The notes: a model not told the origin generated them from the letters alone. A stretch of DNA of 64,000 nt from Trichobilharzia szidati (GCA_944472155.2 OX235271.1:124253329-124317328), one strand, 5' to 3'. Positions 36,056 through 47,486 are shown, counted from the stretch's first letter. Translations and numbers: made by a program.

Positions 36056-37319
36056 TCAAGAGTGATCAGAATATTTTTGAAAGAAATATCATAGAAGAAA
36101 ATATCCCCTTTTGTTTGCAATGTCTCTTAGATCTCAATATGGACATTTCGAAAACTTCCAATAACTAACTTTTAAAAATTCTACTTTAATGTCCAAACTT
36201 TTTACCCAGGGAAAGTAGTTTTGTTGTTTTTGTTCCAATGTACATATTTTGAGTAGTTTTGTGCTCTATTGTATTTCGGTTTATTGATGAGGAGAACTGA
36301 CAGGTGTTTATTTTTCATGATTAAGATTCCCTTACCAACAAAGTGTATGAAATAACTTACTATTCTGTTGAACACTGACTATTGATAGACTCGTAGTTTT
36401 ATTAAAACTGACTTTTCGTATTAGAAGATAAATAACACGTTTTCTAGGAAACTTAAAGAATAATGATGAATATTTGAATTCTTGTTGTGCAGAGATTTTG
36501 ATCAATTTTATGATACATTTCGTAGCAATTCAAAACCAGATAGAGAACAATTGAAAACTGAAAGGTACTGGACACGTGTTTTGCCCTAGATTAGGACGCA
36601 TCAGCTGTATGCATTTAGTTGTAAGCACTTCATGTGCATGCGAATCCAGCTCAAAAATAGCTGAGTTTTTAAGCACACATACTGTTTTCATATACTAAAT
36701 TCACCTTAGTATTTGTACGAGTTTACTACATACTAACACTTAGGGTTATTTTGACAACAAGAAGTTTTTATTTGGGAATTCTACTGTCTTTCCTTAGAAT
36801 GGTAATTTAAAAAACCCTGATAAAATTCTTTCTGTATCTACGATATATAAGTCAAAACAGCATGTTTACATTATCATAAGTGAGTTAAGAAAGATAACTA
36901 TAACTTAATTGAAGTAACCCTATTCGAAGACATAAAGAGGAGTTGATTTTATAATTAGCTGTCCCTTTACCATATTTAATTATGCGGACATAACAATTTT
37001 CGTAAAATAAATTAAAACCTACTTAACTACCAGTCTTATGATTCTATGCAAATGTGTTTTGCTACGGAAAAAGATATTAGTCTGTCACCTGAAGTTATTA
37101 AGATTAGAAAATCTGACTGTTTCTTAAACCATTAACCTACGTACTCCTCTGCAAAGGTTGACATAAGTAAGTCAATTATGACATAGGTAAGGGGGTATAA
37201 AATAGGTGATGTGCTGTAATCATTTCTAGAATGCTGAAGTTTTTGCTACAGTATGTGCTTGACTTTTTCGGAAACGGTATGGGGTGCTGCATAAAATGTC
37301 TGCTTTATTACGCACTTTC
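36056..37319. other. Intron 2 segment, mostly unassigned
   Basis: AT-rich. A weak second-family SINE fragment lies at 36540-36640 (GAAAGGTACTGGACACG, CCCTAGATTAGGACGC). Confidence 0.5.
36540..36640 (-). repeat. Fragment of the second SINE family
   Basis: Shares AGAGAACAATTGAAAAC and GGTACTGGACA with 34770-34800 and 50440-50470. Head lost. Confidence 0.4.
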
Positions 37320-37838
37320 CGTGGACCAGAGTGCAACATTTCGCGTCATCGTCGAAAAGAGAATAAAATGGGTAGCCATTTTCACTAACCTTGGTAAAGG
37401 CTTCAACATGGACGACCATGATGTAATCTGGCGACTGCTTCAACACTATGCATCGGACGTTTATAAATCTTATTCAAAAGTCACAATATGATGCTATATA
37501 CGAAATAATTCACAACAGAAATCACACTGGGGCATTTCATAGGAGGAAAGCAATAAAATAAAGCGAACTGCTTAACAAATATTTAGAAGGAAATGGCGAT
37601 GGATTTGCATACACCAAGGAGACCACTGAGTGACAGCAAATGCCAGGTCGTAAAATGGAACTTTAGTGGTCATCAACGGATTGAGCGTTGAAAGTTCACA
37701 TTTAGGAGAACACATGAAGGGGAAAAGGAAGTTTGTGAACAGTCACCGTACCAGATGAAAGTAATTACAGAGAACCAAACGAATTGAAGATCTGTTGTTG
37801 AAGTCCTTTCACTTGGAGCTCAAGGAATAAATTATTAT
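37320..37838 (+). pseudogene. Old RTE-clade LINE remnant with internal deletion
   Basis: The open frame covering 37320-37491 translates as QSATFRVIVEK, then KGFNMDDHDVIWRLLQHYA, which lines up with the intact element's QIATLRIIIEQ and KAFDSVDREVIWKLLEYYG (RT motif A; the catalytic region FDSVD is FNMDD here). After about 40 bases the sequence resumes in the 3' region (TTAGAAGGAAATGGCGATGG = RKWRW; then TTGTTGAAGTCC) and ends at TCAAGGAATAAATTATT. About 750 bases are missing between. The 86-codon frame at 37231-37491 is therefore a pseudogene remnant, not a host gene. Confidence 0.75.
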
Positions 37839-40008
37839 TTGTTTTAGTTTCTGTTTTAAAAGCATCTTTTTGTAGTTCTGTGTGAACTTCTTTCCTTAAG
37901 ATAGAATAGATCGTACACTTTAAAGTTGAATATCCTCAACACCTATTCACAAACATCTGATGAAATATGTTTTCCTCTAGTCCTTCGCCAAATAATTTAT
38001 TACTCTTCACTGTAACAGCTTCATATTGGGTCATCTTAGATGTTCTGTCTATCCGGTTTTTCTTGTGTTGCATTGGCTAGTAACTCTGAAAATTGAAATA
38101 CCAATCGTTCTGTTTCTTTTCTGCTTAAAAGTACGACCAAAAATGCTTTTGATTTGCACTTTTTCCCTCAAATGTTAGATTGATACGCTTTTTTATGCAA
38201 AGTTGAGCAATTGCTCGGCAAGCATGTCAGATTTTCATTCTCATCGAATACTACAGTCATAAGGGCAACAAACCAGCCATAAAGTGACTTTAGCACTCAA
38301 ATCACAAGTTAAATTTTTGATGCGTGGCATATGTGTCATCCATTATTGGTCGTAATGTTTGTGCTACACAAGCAGCATCCATTCGCTGAGAGGACTTTTC
38401 GCCAAATGTAGAATGAATATGGTAGAAACAACTTGACATTAAATGTAGTGATTGTGGTGAAATAGTGATTCATTTAGCGCTGCAGTAGTAGGAGGAGGTC
38501 TATGATTAGAATGCTAATGCAACCCAGATTTTCTTTTATCCTCCAATCATTATTTGTTCACAAAATAAACTATTTATGAAGGTATAGCCAACTAGCTGCA
38601 TGTGTCCAAGTCAAAAACCCACTCACATGAATCAGTTTCACACAAAAATAAATTTATAGATGGCCTATCTGAAAAGTATATCACCATACTACTTGATCCC
38701 AGGTGTGATCATTCGCAAGTGAATATCAAATCTTCGAATCTATATGAAAAAATTTCCAGCCCATTCACACAGAGTTAATTGTAATAGCCATGATTCATAT
38801 CCCAAACGACTATGTACATTTGTTGTATCTAAAATAATAAATGGCATAAAGAGAAATTTAGAAACTAAAACTAAATTGCCGCTGATATCTACAGTGATTT
38901 AACACTTTGTCTCTAGGGAAATACAAAAGTCAGATTACAGAAAATTTACAGGCTAAATAATTTTTAGGTTTGAAATTTCTTTAATATGAAACTATCAACT
39001 TCTGTCATACTCTGGTTAATTCAAACCAAAAGAATTTCTATTCACTGTTATTGCGTAGTGTAGAACTTGAAGCCCACGAGTATTTACAAATTTTTCATAA
39101 TTTGTAAGTTATACTTTGAGTATTCAAATTTAAAATTGAGACCAAAAGAAGGATTGGAAAATACTATTCAAATAGCCGAATGTAGATGGAAAATTAAGAT
39201 CAGAATTTTGTTTTCATCCCCCTGTGATAGCAATAAAATAAGGTAGACTAATGTCAACCAGCAATAACTATAAATTTTATTACCCTCTTTGAATATTCTC
39301 TGTAGTCTAGTATATAGCAGTTACGCCTACTAGAATAATATTCATGTATTCAGCTTATGATCATGTTTCTTTGAGAGCAAAAGTATTCTGTGGAATACTT
39401 GAATAGAGTCTCAAGATTTATGAATAGACTTTTAATTTAAAAAAACTTAAATCTAATACCTATAGATTCAATAAGAAAAGTTCTCGAACAGTGTATGCAT
39501 TCGCTGTCAGAGTATGAACACTGGAGAAGTGATCAACCCTGTACACGTTTGCAGCCCCTTAAAACTATGGAAAACCCCAGAGATTAGTTTTGGGCCTAAA
39601 TAATAACAGTAAGGGACAAAGTATACAATGAATATCCTTAAGACTAAGATTTCATTTGAATGCCTTTAGGATTGTCAGTGCGGCTTCGTTAAAGTGACAA
39701 ACAGCAGTAGTATTCTGCTTTGATATTTAGAAACAGAAAGCTAGAATTCAAACTTCATTCATTAACACTTGCCTGAAAGAATTTTGAAGACCTTTATGGA
39801 CCTCTCAACACCATAAAAGCATTGGCCACCAACATTACTGGTTTTGTTGGCGTTCGGAAAGGTTTCGAAAGTTTCTGTTGTAATAGTATGGTGGAAAAAC
39901 GACCGAACCCGTCTCTTATCATATCATGTCGTGATCCCAAACACCTTTTTGTAATATCTACTTCCTTGAGCAGATTCATTATTTCTTATTTTTCATATTT
40001 ACCATTAG
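37839..40008. other. Intron 2, final part: unassigned
   Basis: AT-rich. The stretch 38180-38520 is slightly richer in GC and may be an old element, but I find no match to other repeats here. The segment ends with the acceptor of exon C. Confidence 0.5.
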
Positions 40009-40254
40009 GTGATCGCATATGATTCAGGCGAGCCCAGTTTATCAGCTTCCACAAGCATCCACGTCATTTTGGATGATATTAACGATTGTGTACCAACGTT
40101 TTCTCAGTCAGAATACAATTTCACAATAGATGAAGATTTTATGCAAAATTATACTACATCACGAATTATTGGTCTGGTGGCAGCAACAGATTGTGATATA
40201 GGATTAAATGGCATGTTAATTTATTCTATCCTTGATCCTGGCTTGCCTTTCGAA
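40009..40254 (+). CDS. Cadherin-like protein, exon C
   Basis: Eighty-two codons between acceptor ACCATTAG and donor GTAAGT at 40255, both phase 0. It finishes the fifth visible repeat (AYDSGEPSLSAS, then DINDCVPTF at 40075-40101, where Asn-to-Cys changes the usual NDN) and opens the sixth (EDFMQ, then ATDCDIGLNGML). The motif TDCDIGLNG has Cys in place of the usual Lys or Ala, leaving the acidic residues in place. The exon stops after PFE, which exon D continues with INNHGLLKT, the normal FxIxxxxGxLxT strand. An intact antisense retrotransposon starts about 100 bp downstream in the intron. Confidence 0.92.
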
Positions 40255-40334
40255 GTAAGTTTCAAATAAACCACATTTTCAATTGGCACCTGAGTGAACG
40301 AAAATAATTATGTTAACACAGTGAGAAAAGTAAA

Positions 40335-40349
40335 TTTTCTAAATACTTA
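40335..40349. repeat. Target-site duplication, left copy (15 bp)
   Basis: TTTTCTAAATACTTA, repeated exactly at 43568-43582. Confidence 0.95.
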
Positions 40350-43300
40350 TTATTATTATTGTTCCCTTGGGTTCCTAGTGGAACATAGGGCTTCAACTGC
40401 ACGTCTCCACTTGCTTCTGTCTTGTGCTGTACTTTTCACTTGCGTCCATGTTATTCCATACTGTTTCATCTCCTCCTCACACGATCTCCTCCATGTCACC
40501 CTTGGACGTCCCACTCGCCGCTTCCCTTTCGGGTTCCACTCGAGGGCTTGACGCGCGATGTCACTCAACGGCCTCCTCAGCGAGTGTCCAATCCATCTCC
40601 ACTTCCTCCTGCATATTTGTTGGGCGATTGGTTCCTGTTTCGTTTGTTCCCATAGCTTCTTGTTTGTGATTCTTTCTGGCCATCTAATCTTCAGTATGGA
40701 GCGAAGACAGTTGTTGATAAAGGTCTGCAACCTGTTGAAAATATTCTTGGTGACCCGCCAAGTTTCTGATCCGTAAAGCAAAATTGACTTGACGTTTGTA
40801 TTGAAAATCCGAATTTTGTTGTTGATGCTGAGTGACGAAGATTTCCAGATTGGTTTCAGGTTGATGAATGTGTTTCTCGCCTTCCCGATTCTCGATTTGA
40901 TATCCTCGTCCGTTCCTCCTGTGGTTGAGACAATGCTCCCCAGATAAGTGAAAGAAGTAACCTCTTTCAAATCCCTCCCGTTGATGGTGATTGGCACTGG
41001 ATGTTGCTGCTGTTGTTGGTTGGTTATTTTCATAACCTCCGTCTTGTCTATGTTCACCTGGAGTCCTGTCTTTGCTGCTTCTTCGACCAGTTTGTCGGTT
41101 TTTGCTTGTAAGTCTTCGATTTTGTGTGACGTCAAACATAAATCATCCGCGAAATCCAGGTCTTCTAGGTTCTTCACGTCGGTCCAGGATATCCCTGTCT
41201 TCTCGTTTCCCACTGTCTGACGCATAATCCAGTCCACCACAATTAGGAATATCATTGGTGATAATAAGCACCCTTGTCTGACTCCTGTGTTTACTCCAAA
41301 CGCTTCGCTGAGTTTTCCGTTGTGGATCACTTGACATGTGCCGTTGTCGTACAGTTGTTGAATAAGGTTGATGAATATTTGGGGTACGCCGTAGTACTCG
41401 AGTAGTTTCCAAATTACTTCGCGGTCAACGCTGTCGAAGGCCTTCTCAAAGTCTATGAAGTTGAGGTAGAGATTTGATTGCCATTCCATGCTTTGTTCGA
41501 TGATAATGCGTAGAGTTGCAATTTGGTCAGAACATGATTTGCCTTTCCTGAATCCAGCTTGTTCTGGTCGGAGTTCTGTATCCAGCGCGTCCTTGATTCT
41601 CTCCAGGATGATGCGACTCAGGATTTTACTTGGCGTCGACAGGAGCATGATTCCTCGCCAGTTCTTGCAGAGTCCCAGGTCGCCCTTCTTTGGTAGTTTC
41701 ACCAGGTAACCTTTCCTCCAGTCAGTAGGCACCTTTCCCTCTTTCCAGATCTTTTGCAATAATGGGGTCAGCATATCTGCCGTCGTTTCTGGGTCCGCTT
41801 TCAGTGCTTCCGGGGGTATTCCATCTGGTCCAGCTGCTTTTCCAGCTTTCAGAAGCTTGATTGCATTCATGACTTCAGTTTTCGTTGGAGGATTGGTGTC
41901 AACTTGCAGTTGTGTACGTGCTGTTGTTGGTATTACTGGACGGGTTGTAGGTGGTGGTCGGTTCAAGAGTCCTTTGAAGTGGTCCGCCCATTGTTTAATC
42001 TGTCTTTCTTCTTTGGTAATTGGGTTCCCTTGGTTGTCTTTTATAGGTTTCACTTGTGTTGATCTCTTCCCGGATAGAGACTTGGTTATCTGATATAGTG
42101 TCCTCAGGTCCCTTTTGCCTGCTGCCTTCTCAGCTTCAGTAGCCAGGTTGTCGTAGAATTGTCTTTTGTCCTTCCTGGCACTCTTCTTCACTTCTTTGTC
42201 CAGTGCTGTGTAAGTTGAGTTCAGCGTCTCTTTCTCTTGTCCATCTTTGCATTGAATCATTTTCTCTTTCACTTTTCTCCTCTCCTCTATTAGTTTCCAA
42301 GTGTCTGTTGAGAGCCATTCCTTGTCTTGTTTCTTCTTTCTTCCTAAAACCGTTGAGCACGTTTCGTTGAAAATTACCTTCAGAGAGTTCCAATGGTCTT
42401 CCACGGATGATTCCTCAGTGGTGCCACGTAGTGTTTCCTGCTTTGCTCTGACAGTTGCAGTGAAAATGTCCTGTGTGATTGTGTCCTTCAGTTTGTGAGT
42501 GTTGAACTTGCATTGTGGCCTATCCCCAGGTATCCTCGAGGCTTTCAGCTTCACCTTGAAAGTCCCTTGTACCAGATAGTGGTCTGAACCCACATCTGCT
42601 CCTCTCCTCGATCTTGTGTCCAGTAGGCTCCGTCTCCACTTCCTTGAGATTGAAATGAAGTCTATCTGGTTTTTGGTGTGTCCATCTGGTGAAATCCATG
42701 TTGCCTTGTGTATATCCCTGTGTTTGAACACACTGCCACCAATCACCAAATCATTGAAGGCGCAGAAGTCTGAGAAGAGTTCACCATTTTCGTTCATTTC
42801 ACCGAGGGCCTCACGACCCATGGTGAGTTCTCTTCCTCTGTTGTCTCCTCCCAGTTTCGCATTCATGTCGCCCATCAGGATTTTGATATCGCTCATTGGG
42901 ACGTTGTCCATTACTGTTTGTAGTTGACTGTAGAAATCCTCCTTCTTCTCATGTTCTGAGGCGTTTGTAGGCGCGTAGCACTGAATGATTGTAACCTTCT
43001 TTCCTTTTGAGTTGAACCTGGCTGTCATTATCCTGGAGGAGATTGGTTCCCACTGCATGAGAGCTTTAGCCGCTGTTGGTGACATCATGATGGCTACTCC
43101 CTCGGTGTGCTCGTGATTGTCCTCTGGGTGACCGGAGTAGATTATTGTCTCTCCAGTTGATAGTTGGCTCCTTCCACATCCGTTCCATCTGCTCTCGCAG
43201 ATTCCCAACACTTCTATTCTATATCTCCTCATTTCTGCGGCTACCTGAGCAGCCTTCCCAGCTTCGTACATTGTACGAACATTCCACGTCCCCATCCTTA

Positions 43301-43567
43301 TTTTCGCTTTCATCGAAAGAAGGCACATCGGCTGACTGGCTTCCCGAAGGCTTTCACCAGCCCGCGTCATTTCACTTCCCCGATTCCAGCGAAAAATAAG
43401 GTCACTATTTGTAATTTTAGAATTTTGAATATATTTGTGCGTTGAAGTTTTAGTAGCAATTTGGTTAAGTTTTGGGGGTGGAGTTGCTAGCACCACGCCC
43501 CAACCCTCCCTCTTTATCCGGGCTTGGGACCGGCTAGAATACTAGTGACCTAGTAATCTAGGCGAGG
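40350..43567 (-). mobile_element. Intact full-length RTE-clade non-LTR retrotransposon (SR2/SR3-like)
   Basis: A 3218-bp element read right to left. The 5' end is at 43567 (CCTCGCCTAGATTACTAGGT), followed by a short GC-rich 5' region, a single ORF of 1046 codons, an extremely short 3' UTR and a terminal (AAT)n tail at 40350-40361. Both ends are bounded by a perfect 15-bp duplication of the target. The single ORF with apurinic endonuclease followed by RT, the very short 3' UTR and the trinucleotide tail are hallmarks of the RTE clade. Schistosome RTE elements include SR2 and SR3 (Perere-3); length and ORF layout look closer to the latter, but that is from memory. It lies in cadherin intron 3, antisense to the gene. 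Confidence 0.95.
40356..43496 (-). CDS. RTE retrotransposon polyprotein: AP endonuclease and reverse transcriptase
   Basis: An uninterrupted 1046-codon frame. Endonuclease (about residues 66-310): MGTWNVRTM, GICESRWNG with the catalytic Glu, IIQCYAPT, GDMNAK and GSDHYLV with the catalytic Asp-His. Linker 310-540 is Lys-Arg rich. Reverse transcriptase (about 540-850): AGPDGIPPEAL, LVKLPKKGD, QAGFRKGKSCSDQI, DFEKAFDSVD, GVRQGCLLSP and LDFADDLCL (catalytic FADD near 782-785). C-terminal thumb-like region to 1046 with YLGSIVS, LLYGSETW and RRKWRWIGHSLRRP. The first ATG is at 43496; a later one opening MTRAGESLRE or MGTWNV may be the true start because residues 1-40 look non-conserved. The protein would nick the target and copy element RNA (target-primed reverse transcription). 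All key residues are present, so activity is plausible. Confidence 0.95.
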   Translation of the reverse strand: MVLATPPPKLNQIATKTSTHKYIQNSKITNSDLIFRWNRGSEMTRAGESLREASQPMCLLSMKAKIRMGTWNVRTMYEAGKAAQVAAEMRRYRIEVLGICESRWNGCGRSQLSTGETIIYSGHPEDNHEHTEGVAIMMSPTAAKALMQWEPISSRIMTARFNSKGKKVTIIQCYAPTNASEHEKKEDFYSQLQTVMDNVPMSDIKILMGDMNAKLGGDNRGRELTMGREALGEMNENGELFSDFCAFNDLVIGGSVFKHRDIHKATWISPDGHTKNQIDFISISRKWRRSLLDTRSRRGADVGSDHYLVQGTFKVKLKASRIPGDRPQCKFNTHKLKDTITQDIFTATVRAKQETLRGTTEESSVEDHWNSLKVIFNETCSTVLGRKKKQDKEWLSTDTWKLIEERRKVKEKMIQCKDGQEKETLNSTYTALDKEVKKSARKDKRQFYDNLATEAEKAAGKRDLRTLYQITKSLSGKRSTQVKPIKDNQGNPITKEERQIKQWADHFKGLLNRPPPTTRPVIPTTARTQLQVDTNPPTKTEVMNAIKLLKAGKAAGPDGIPPEALKADPETTADMLTPLLQKIWKEGKVPTDWRKGYLVKLPKKGDLGLCKNWRGIMLLSTPSKILSRIILERIKDALDTELRPEQAGFRKGKSCSDQIATLRIIIEQSMEWQSNLYLNFIDFEKAFDSVDREVIWKLLEYYGVPQIFINLIQQLYDNGTCQVIHNGKLSEAFGVNTGVRQGCLLSPMIFLIVVDWIMRQTVGNEKTGISWTDVKNLEDLDFADDLCLTSHKIEDLQAKTDKLVEEAAKTGLQVNIDKTEVMKITNQQQQQHPVPITINGRDLKEVTSFTYLGSIVSTTGGTDEDIKSRIGKARNTFINLKPIWKSSSLSINNKIRIFNTNVKSILLYGSETWRVTKNIFNRLQTFINNCLRSILKIRWPERITNKKLWEQTKQEPIAQQICRRKWRWIGHSLRRPLSDIARQALEWNPKGKRRVGRPRVTWRRSCEEEMKQYGITWTQVKSTAQDRSKWRRAVEALCSTRNPREQ

Positions 43568-43582
43568 TTTTCTAAATACTTA
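43568..43582. repeat. Target-site duplication, right copy (15 bp)
   Basis: Exact repeat of 40335-40349. Confidence 0.95.
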
Positions 43583-46500
43583 ATCATAATTTTATTCATC
43601 CTTATCTGGCTGTCTTTTTTATGACAAGTAGTTTCCGTTTTGTGTTTTTAGAGTTGCCATCCATGTACATAACTGACTACACATACTCTTTTATGCAAAC
43701 ATGCCATATGATTCTATTTTAAAACGTTTATTCCAGCGTTGGAGAATCACGTGGTTGTACTGCAACATTCATTCACGTCACATAAGCGGATATCTATTCA
43801 GTCGTCACTCCGCTTTGGAGTGTAGCGTTCTAAGAATAATAACAGTAACTTTGAGCTTAGAAGTGTATTTACCTACAATACAGAACTCCAAGTATATTGC
43901 AAAATTTTTTAATTCTTGTACAAAATCTTAAAGGAAGATACTAATCAATAAAAAATTATTTGAATCAATTCCGCTTCGTACTAAACAAGCTTTGATATCC
44001 CACAATGATATGCCTCTATTTTCTTCCAAAATTTCCTACCAGTTGGTTGAAACCTATATGATAGTGGACGTGATAATCGGTTGCTATTCAAAGACGTGAA
44101 TGATTAAAAAAGCCTGAAGTGCAGAAAAATATGACGCATTTTGGTGAATGGGAAAAAAGGCTTAGTTTAAGAAATATACAAAGACATTTCTACTGATACG
44201 TTAATATTTTAGAATAATGCATAAATTATTACTCACAACAGAATCTATTATGCTTCTCCCAGCTAATTTTTCGATAAGAATGCGACAAATGGGAAATATT
44301 TCAACAACAAGGAATTACAAGAAGTCATAAAGACAAGAATAATACTTTTCTAAATTATTTTATTTTACCAGATAACTCCGAGACCTTTTAAGTTAACTCA
44401 TTAGCATTTCCTGTCAATTTAAAATAAATATTCACTGATTTTCATTTTTAAATCTTTACTACTTTTCTCGGTACTGGCGACTAATTACACATAATTCTAA
44501 GTTCTTTTTTTGCTTTCCTCTTAACTGATAAACACTTTGTTTTGCATTAATATTAAAACTTACATCAGTATTCCTAATGTCTGGAATTATCGACAGTACT
44601 CACATAACAGTTAAGTAATGAAGGTGTTTATGCGTATGTCTGACTTATTGCAAATAATATTCCATATTATTTTCTATACCTTAGAAATAAATGGATGGCA
44701 GATTTTCCAGTTAACAGAAGATCTGATTTCTTAATTTTCTTCCTGAGCTGGTATTTACTGTACACAACCATAGAACTTAAGGGATTTCTAGTTTCACCTC
44801 AAGAATTTCAACCGTCTTACATTCATATACTTGGTAAATATATGTGTATAGCAAAATACCAGGCAATCAGTCATTTTAATAGGGAGGGTTTGTTGAAACC
44901 ATTTTAGACATAATACCTGACGAGTATAGAAGTGTTGGTGGAAGAGCTAGAGTTGACTTTTCAATCCTATTAGTTAAGATTACGGCTTCAGTGCTGATAA
45001 CTTTGGTAAATAATTGTGTAGCTTTAGGCCATTCGTAGGTTATATGAGTGAAATAATCGTATTTTAAATGGTTTACACTGAAAGTATATTCTACAAGCGG
45101 TTATCTTTGGAATATCTAGTATTTGTTATAAGATCATTTCTTTTACCGTTTCTTACCATAAATCCTTCAGTGTTTTGAACAAAACTATGTATGACTTATT
45201 GTGGAGAAAACTAACACAGTTAATAAGTGCAAAATTATCTCTAAACAGAGCCATGTAATGTATCGACGTTCTTCACAAGTAAGTACGTCCACCATTGTAT
45301 ACGTATATGGGTCCCTCGGAGTGATTAAAATAAGGCTTTAACAACCGCCGTTATAAATTTTTAAAATTTTGACAGTTACATTCTGTCTTCACCTGAATCC
45401 ATAAAACATTTCCACACAAAATATTTTGGAATACGAAATATATTACATTTGTATTTGGTATCAGTGTATTGACTGGTAACAACAGAACTCTCGACAAACG
45501 CTTTTCTCATCACTTTACTTGTATCTTCCAAGTTTTGGTGCATCAACTTTAGCCAATGAATTCAATTTTTGGGTGAATTCTATTATACTAAAGCTCACTT
45601 CCAAGTCTATAAACGTGTACATTCACTTTTCTCTAATATTCACCATTCATACTTATTCGAAAAAATCCTTATCAGTTAACGTGAGATCAGAAAATATGAA
45701 ACTCACAGAGATGAGAGATTAATTTCTGTTTAACTGTCCATTAAAGAGACCATCGATTTCTAAAATCCTTTATTCATTTATGCTTAGTATACAATTTGTA
45801 ATTCAAAAGAGTATATTCATTCAAAACAAGTGATATTCACGCATTCTCAATTCGAATATCTCAAGTTCGACAGTTCTGTATTCTGACCACTGGAATAGCA
45901 CTTTCTTTCAGAAAATGTTAACACTCTGAGTTGATTATTCAACGTTGAAGTATTTTTCATACCGATCCTCAAGCTAGGCGTAACGACACTGTTTGCATAA
46001 ACTTCATTTCGTTGTCCATTCAGAACTAGTGACAGCTGTTGAAGTTATAATTACAACTGCCAAGATATATTCTTTTCTATTCAATGTTATACACAGTCAA
46101 CCAACTGAACACTTGCAACAAATTTTTACTCTAGTCATGAGACATTTTCTTATTTTAATACCTACCGGGAGCTGGCACGAAATATTCCAATATTTTTTCG
46201 TCAAATAAAATATTTTCTCTCTTTTTCTCTGCCACCAGAAGAAGGAATAAGTTCAAACAGTTTCATTTTTCTATAAAAAAATGTCTTACCACTATACCAC
46301 TAAGCCTTTTTCCATTAATTTTGACGGCATCTGAAGGTACTAACATCAAAATAACTGTCAGTTTCTGATCTTCACAAAATGATAAAATTATATTTTTCAT
46401 CAGTACACAAAAAATAATATGGATTTGATTAACTTTTGAGGCTAGTGGGAATCACGAATGGTTGTTTTAAATATTTTTGACTGAGTTACTGATTAATCAT

Positions 46501-46859
46501 CCTAGAACTTTGCACAGAAGTGTACGATAGAAGGTAAGAGTGACTGGTTGGAACAATAATTCAATAAATAATAGTAAAGATATTTGAAATTTGAAAGATA
46601 AACAAGTAGTGAATATATTTGTCGTCAATGTATGACACTTTCAGTCACTTGACTAGAAAACTATAACCCTCGGTTCTTAGTATGCAGGGGATAAAAATTT
46701 GACACTTTAAACTCTTTTAACATGTCTTAGTGTGCGTAATATATTTTTCTGAGTCATTCATTATCTTTCGCGATGGAAATTCAAAGGAGTATTAATAAAA
46801 CCTACATTTCTTAAATAAAACTCTGTCATTTCCTCATTGTCTTTACATCGTTTTTTTCT
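43583..46859. other. Intron 3, middle: unassigned
   Basis: AT-rich; short open frames at 43701, 44695, 45519 and 45993 show no domain or splice support. Confidence 0.5.
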
Positions 46860-47060
46860 AGAGCGAACAAATAAACGAAGACACCCATCACCAAAGACGT
46901 ATAATTTTTTAATATCTCTTGCTCTCAGTCACAATGTCTCACAGCTGTAAAGCAGAACATGGTATACTGGTATATATCAGGTGTGCTGTTTAAAGAGTAG
47001 AGATGCTTTGGGGCAATGTCAGACACATTACAAGCTGGACAATGAGAAAAACATTTTATG
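46860..47060 (-). pseudogene. Fragment of a second RT lineage (C-terminal RT region)
   Basis: The reverse complement reads VLLYSCETL, stop, LRARDIKKLYVFGDGCLRLF, which resembles the VLLYGCETWPLR...RKLxVFDHRCLR block found after the RT palm of several non-LTR elements, including the schistosome SR2 type. Upstream on the same strand a weak HCPKASLLF match continues. It does not align with the intact RTE at 40350, whose equivalent block is LLYGSETWRVT. Confidence 0.5.
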
Positions 47061-47243
47061 TTCATGCTGAGATTTCGTCAACAACTAGGTGGAGATTTTA
47101 TCAGTTCACATTCATCCCAGCATGAAATTCACCTTGTTCTCTCGTGATTTGAATACACATATGAATTAATCGGTCAGGCTTATAAAGTGATATAAAAACA
47201 TTTTTTTAATGATCGCACACCAACATGACAAAAATTATTCATT

Positions 47244-47254
47244 AACTTTATTCC
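47244..47254. repeat. Target-site duplication, left copy (11 bp)
   Basis: AACTTTATTCC, repeated at 47487-47497. Confidence 0.85.
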
Positions 47255-47486
47255 AGCGTTGGTGGCATAGCGGTTAGGACGCTCGCTGACCATGCACATG
47301 GTCCGGGGTTCGATCCACGGCCGCCGACGCACTCCTTTACCTCGCTAAGCTAGAAATAATGCTGGTGAAGAGGAAAGGTTGGGAATGAGGCTAGCAACCC
47401 CATCCTGTAAAATAAACACTGCTACAGAGACTTCAAGCCACTAGCTTGAAGCCCTGTGTTCCACTGGGGAACGTGAAGGAAAAAAA
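47255..47486 (+). mobile_element. tRNA-derived SINE (LINE-tailed family), copy 3, with target-site duplication
   Basis: Plus-strand copy of about 232 bp: GTTGGTGGCATAGCGGTTAG (box A), GGTTCGATCC (box B), body, hairpin CTTCAAGCCACTAGCTTGAAG-type, GCCCTGTGTTCCACTGGGGA, GAACGTGAAGG and a poly-A of about seven. Flanked by an 11-bp exact duplication. The segment TTGAAGCCCTGTGTTCCACT (47446-47465) differs from the 3' end of the intact RTE by one base. Confidence 0.92.

Noticed and set aside
41857..43445. Several 70-100 codon + strand frames
   Set aside because: They lie opposite the intact RTE ORF and are shadows of it.
47257..47330. tRNA gene
   Set aside because: Box A and box B are present, but the sequence does not fold as a cloverleaf with proper acceptor stem and is the head of a repeated SINE with target duplications.
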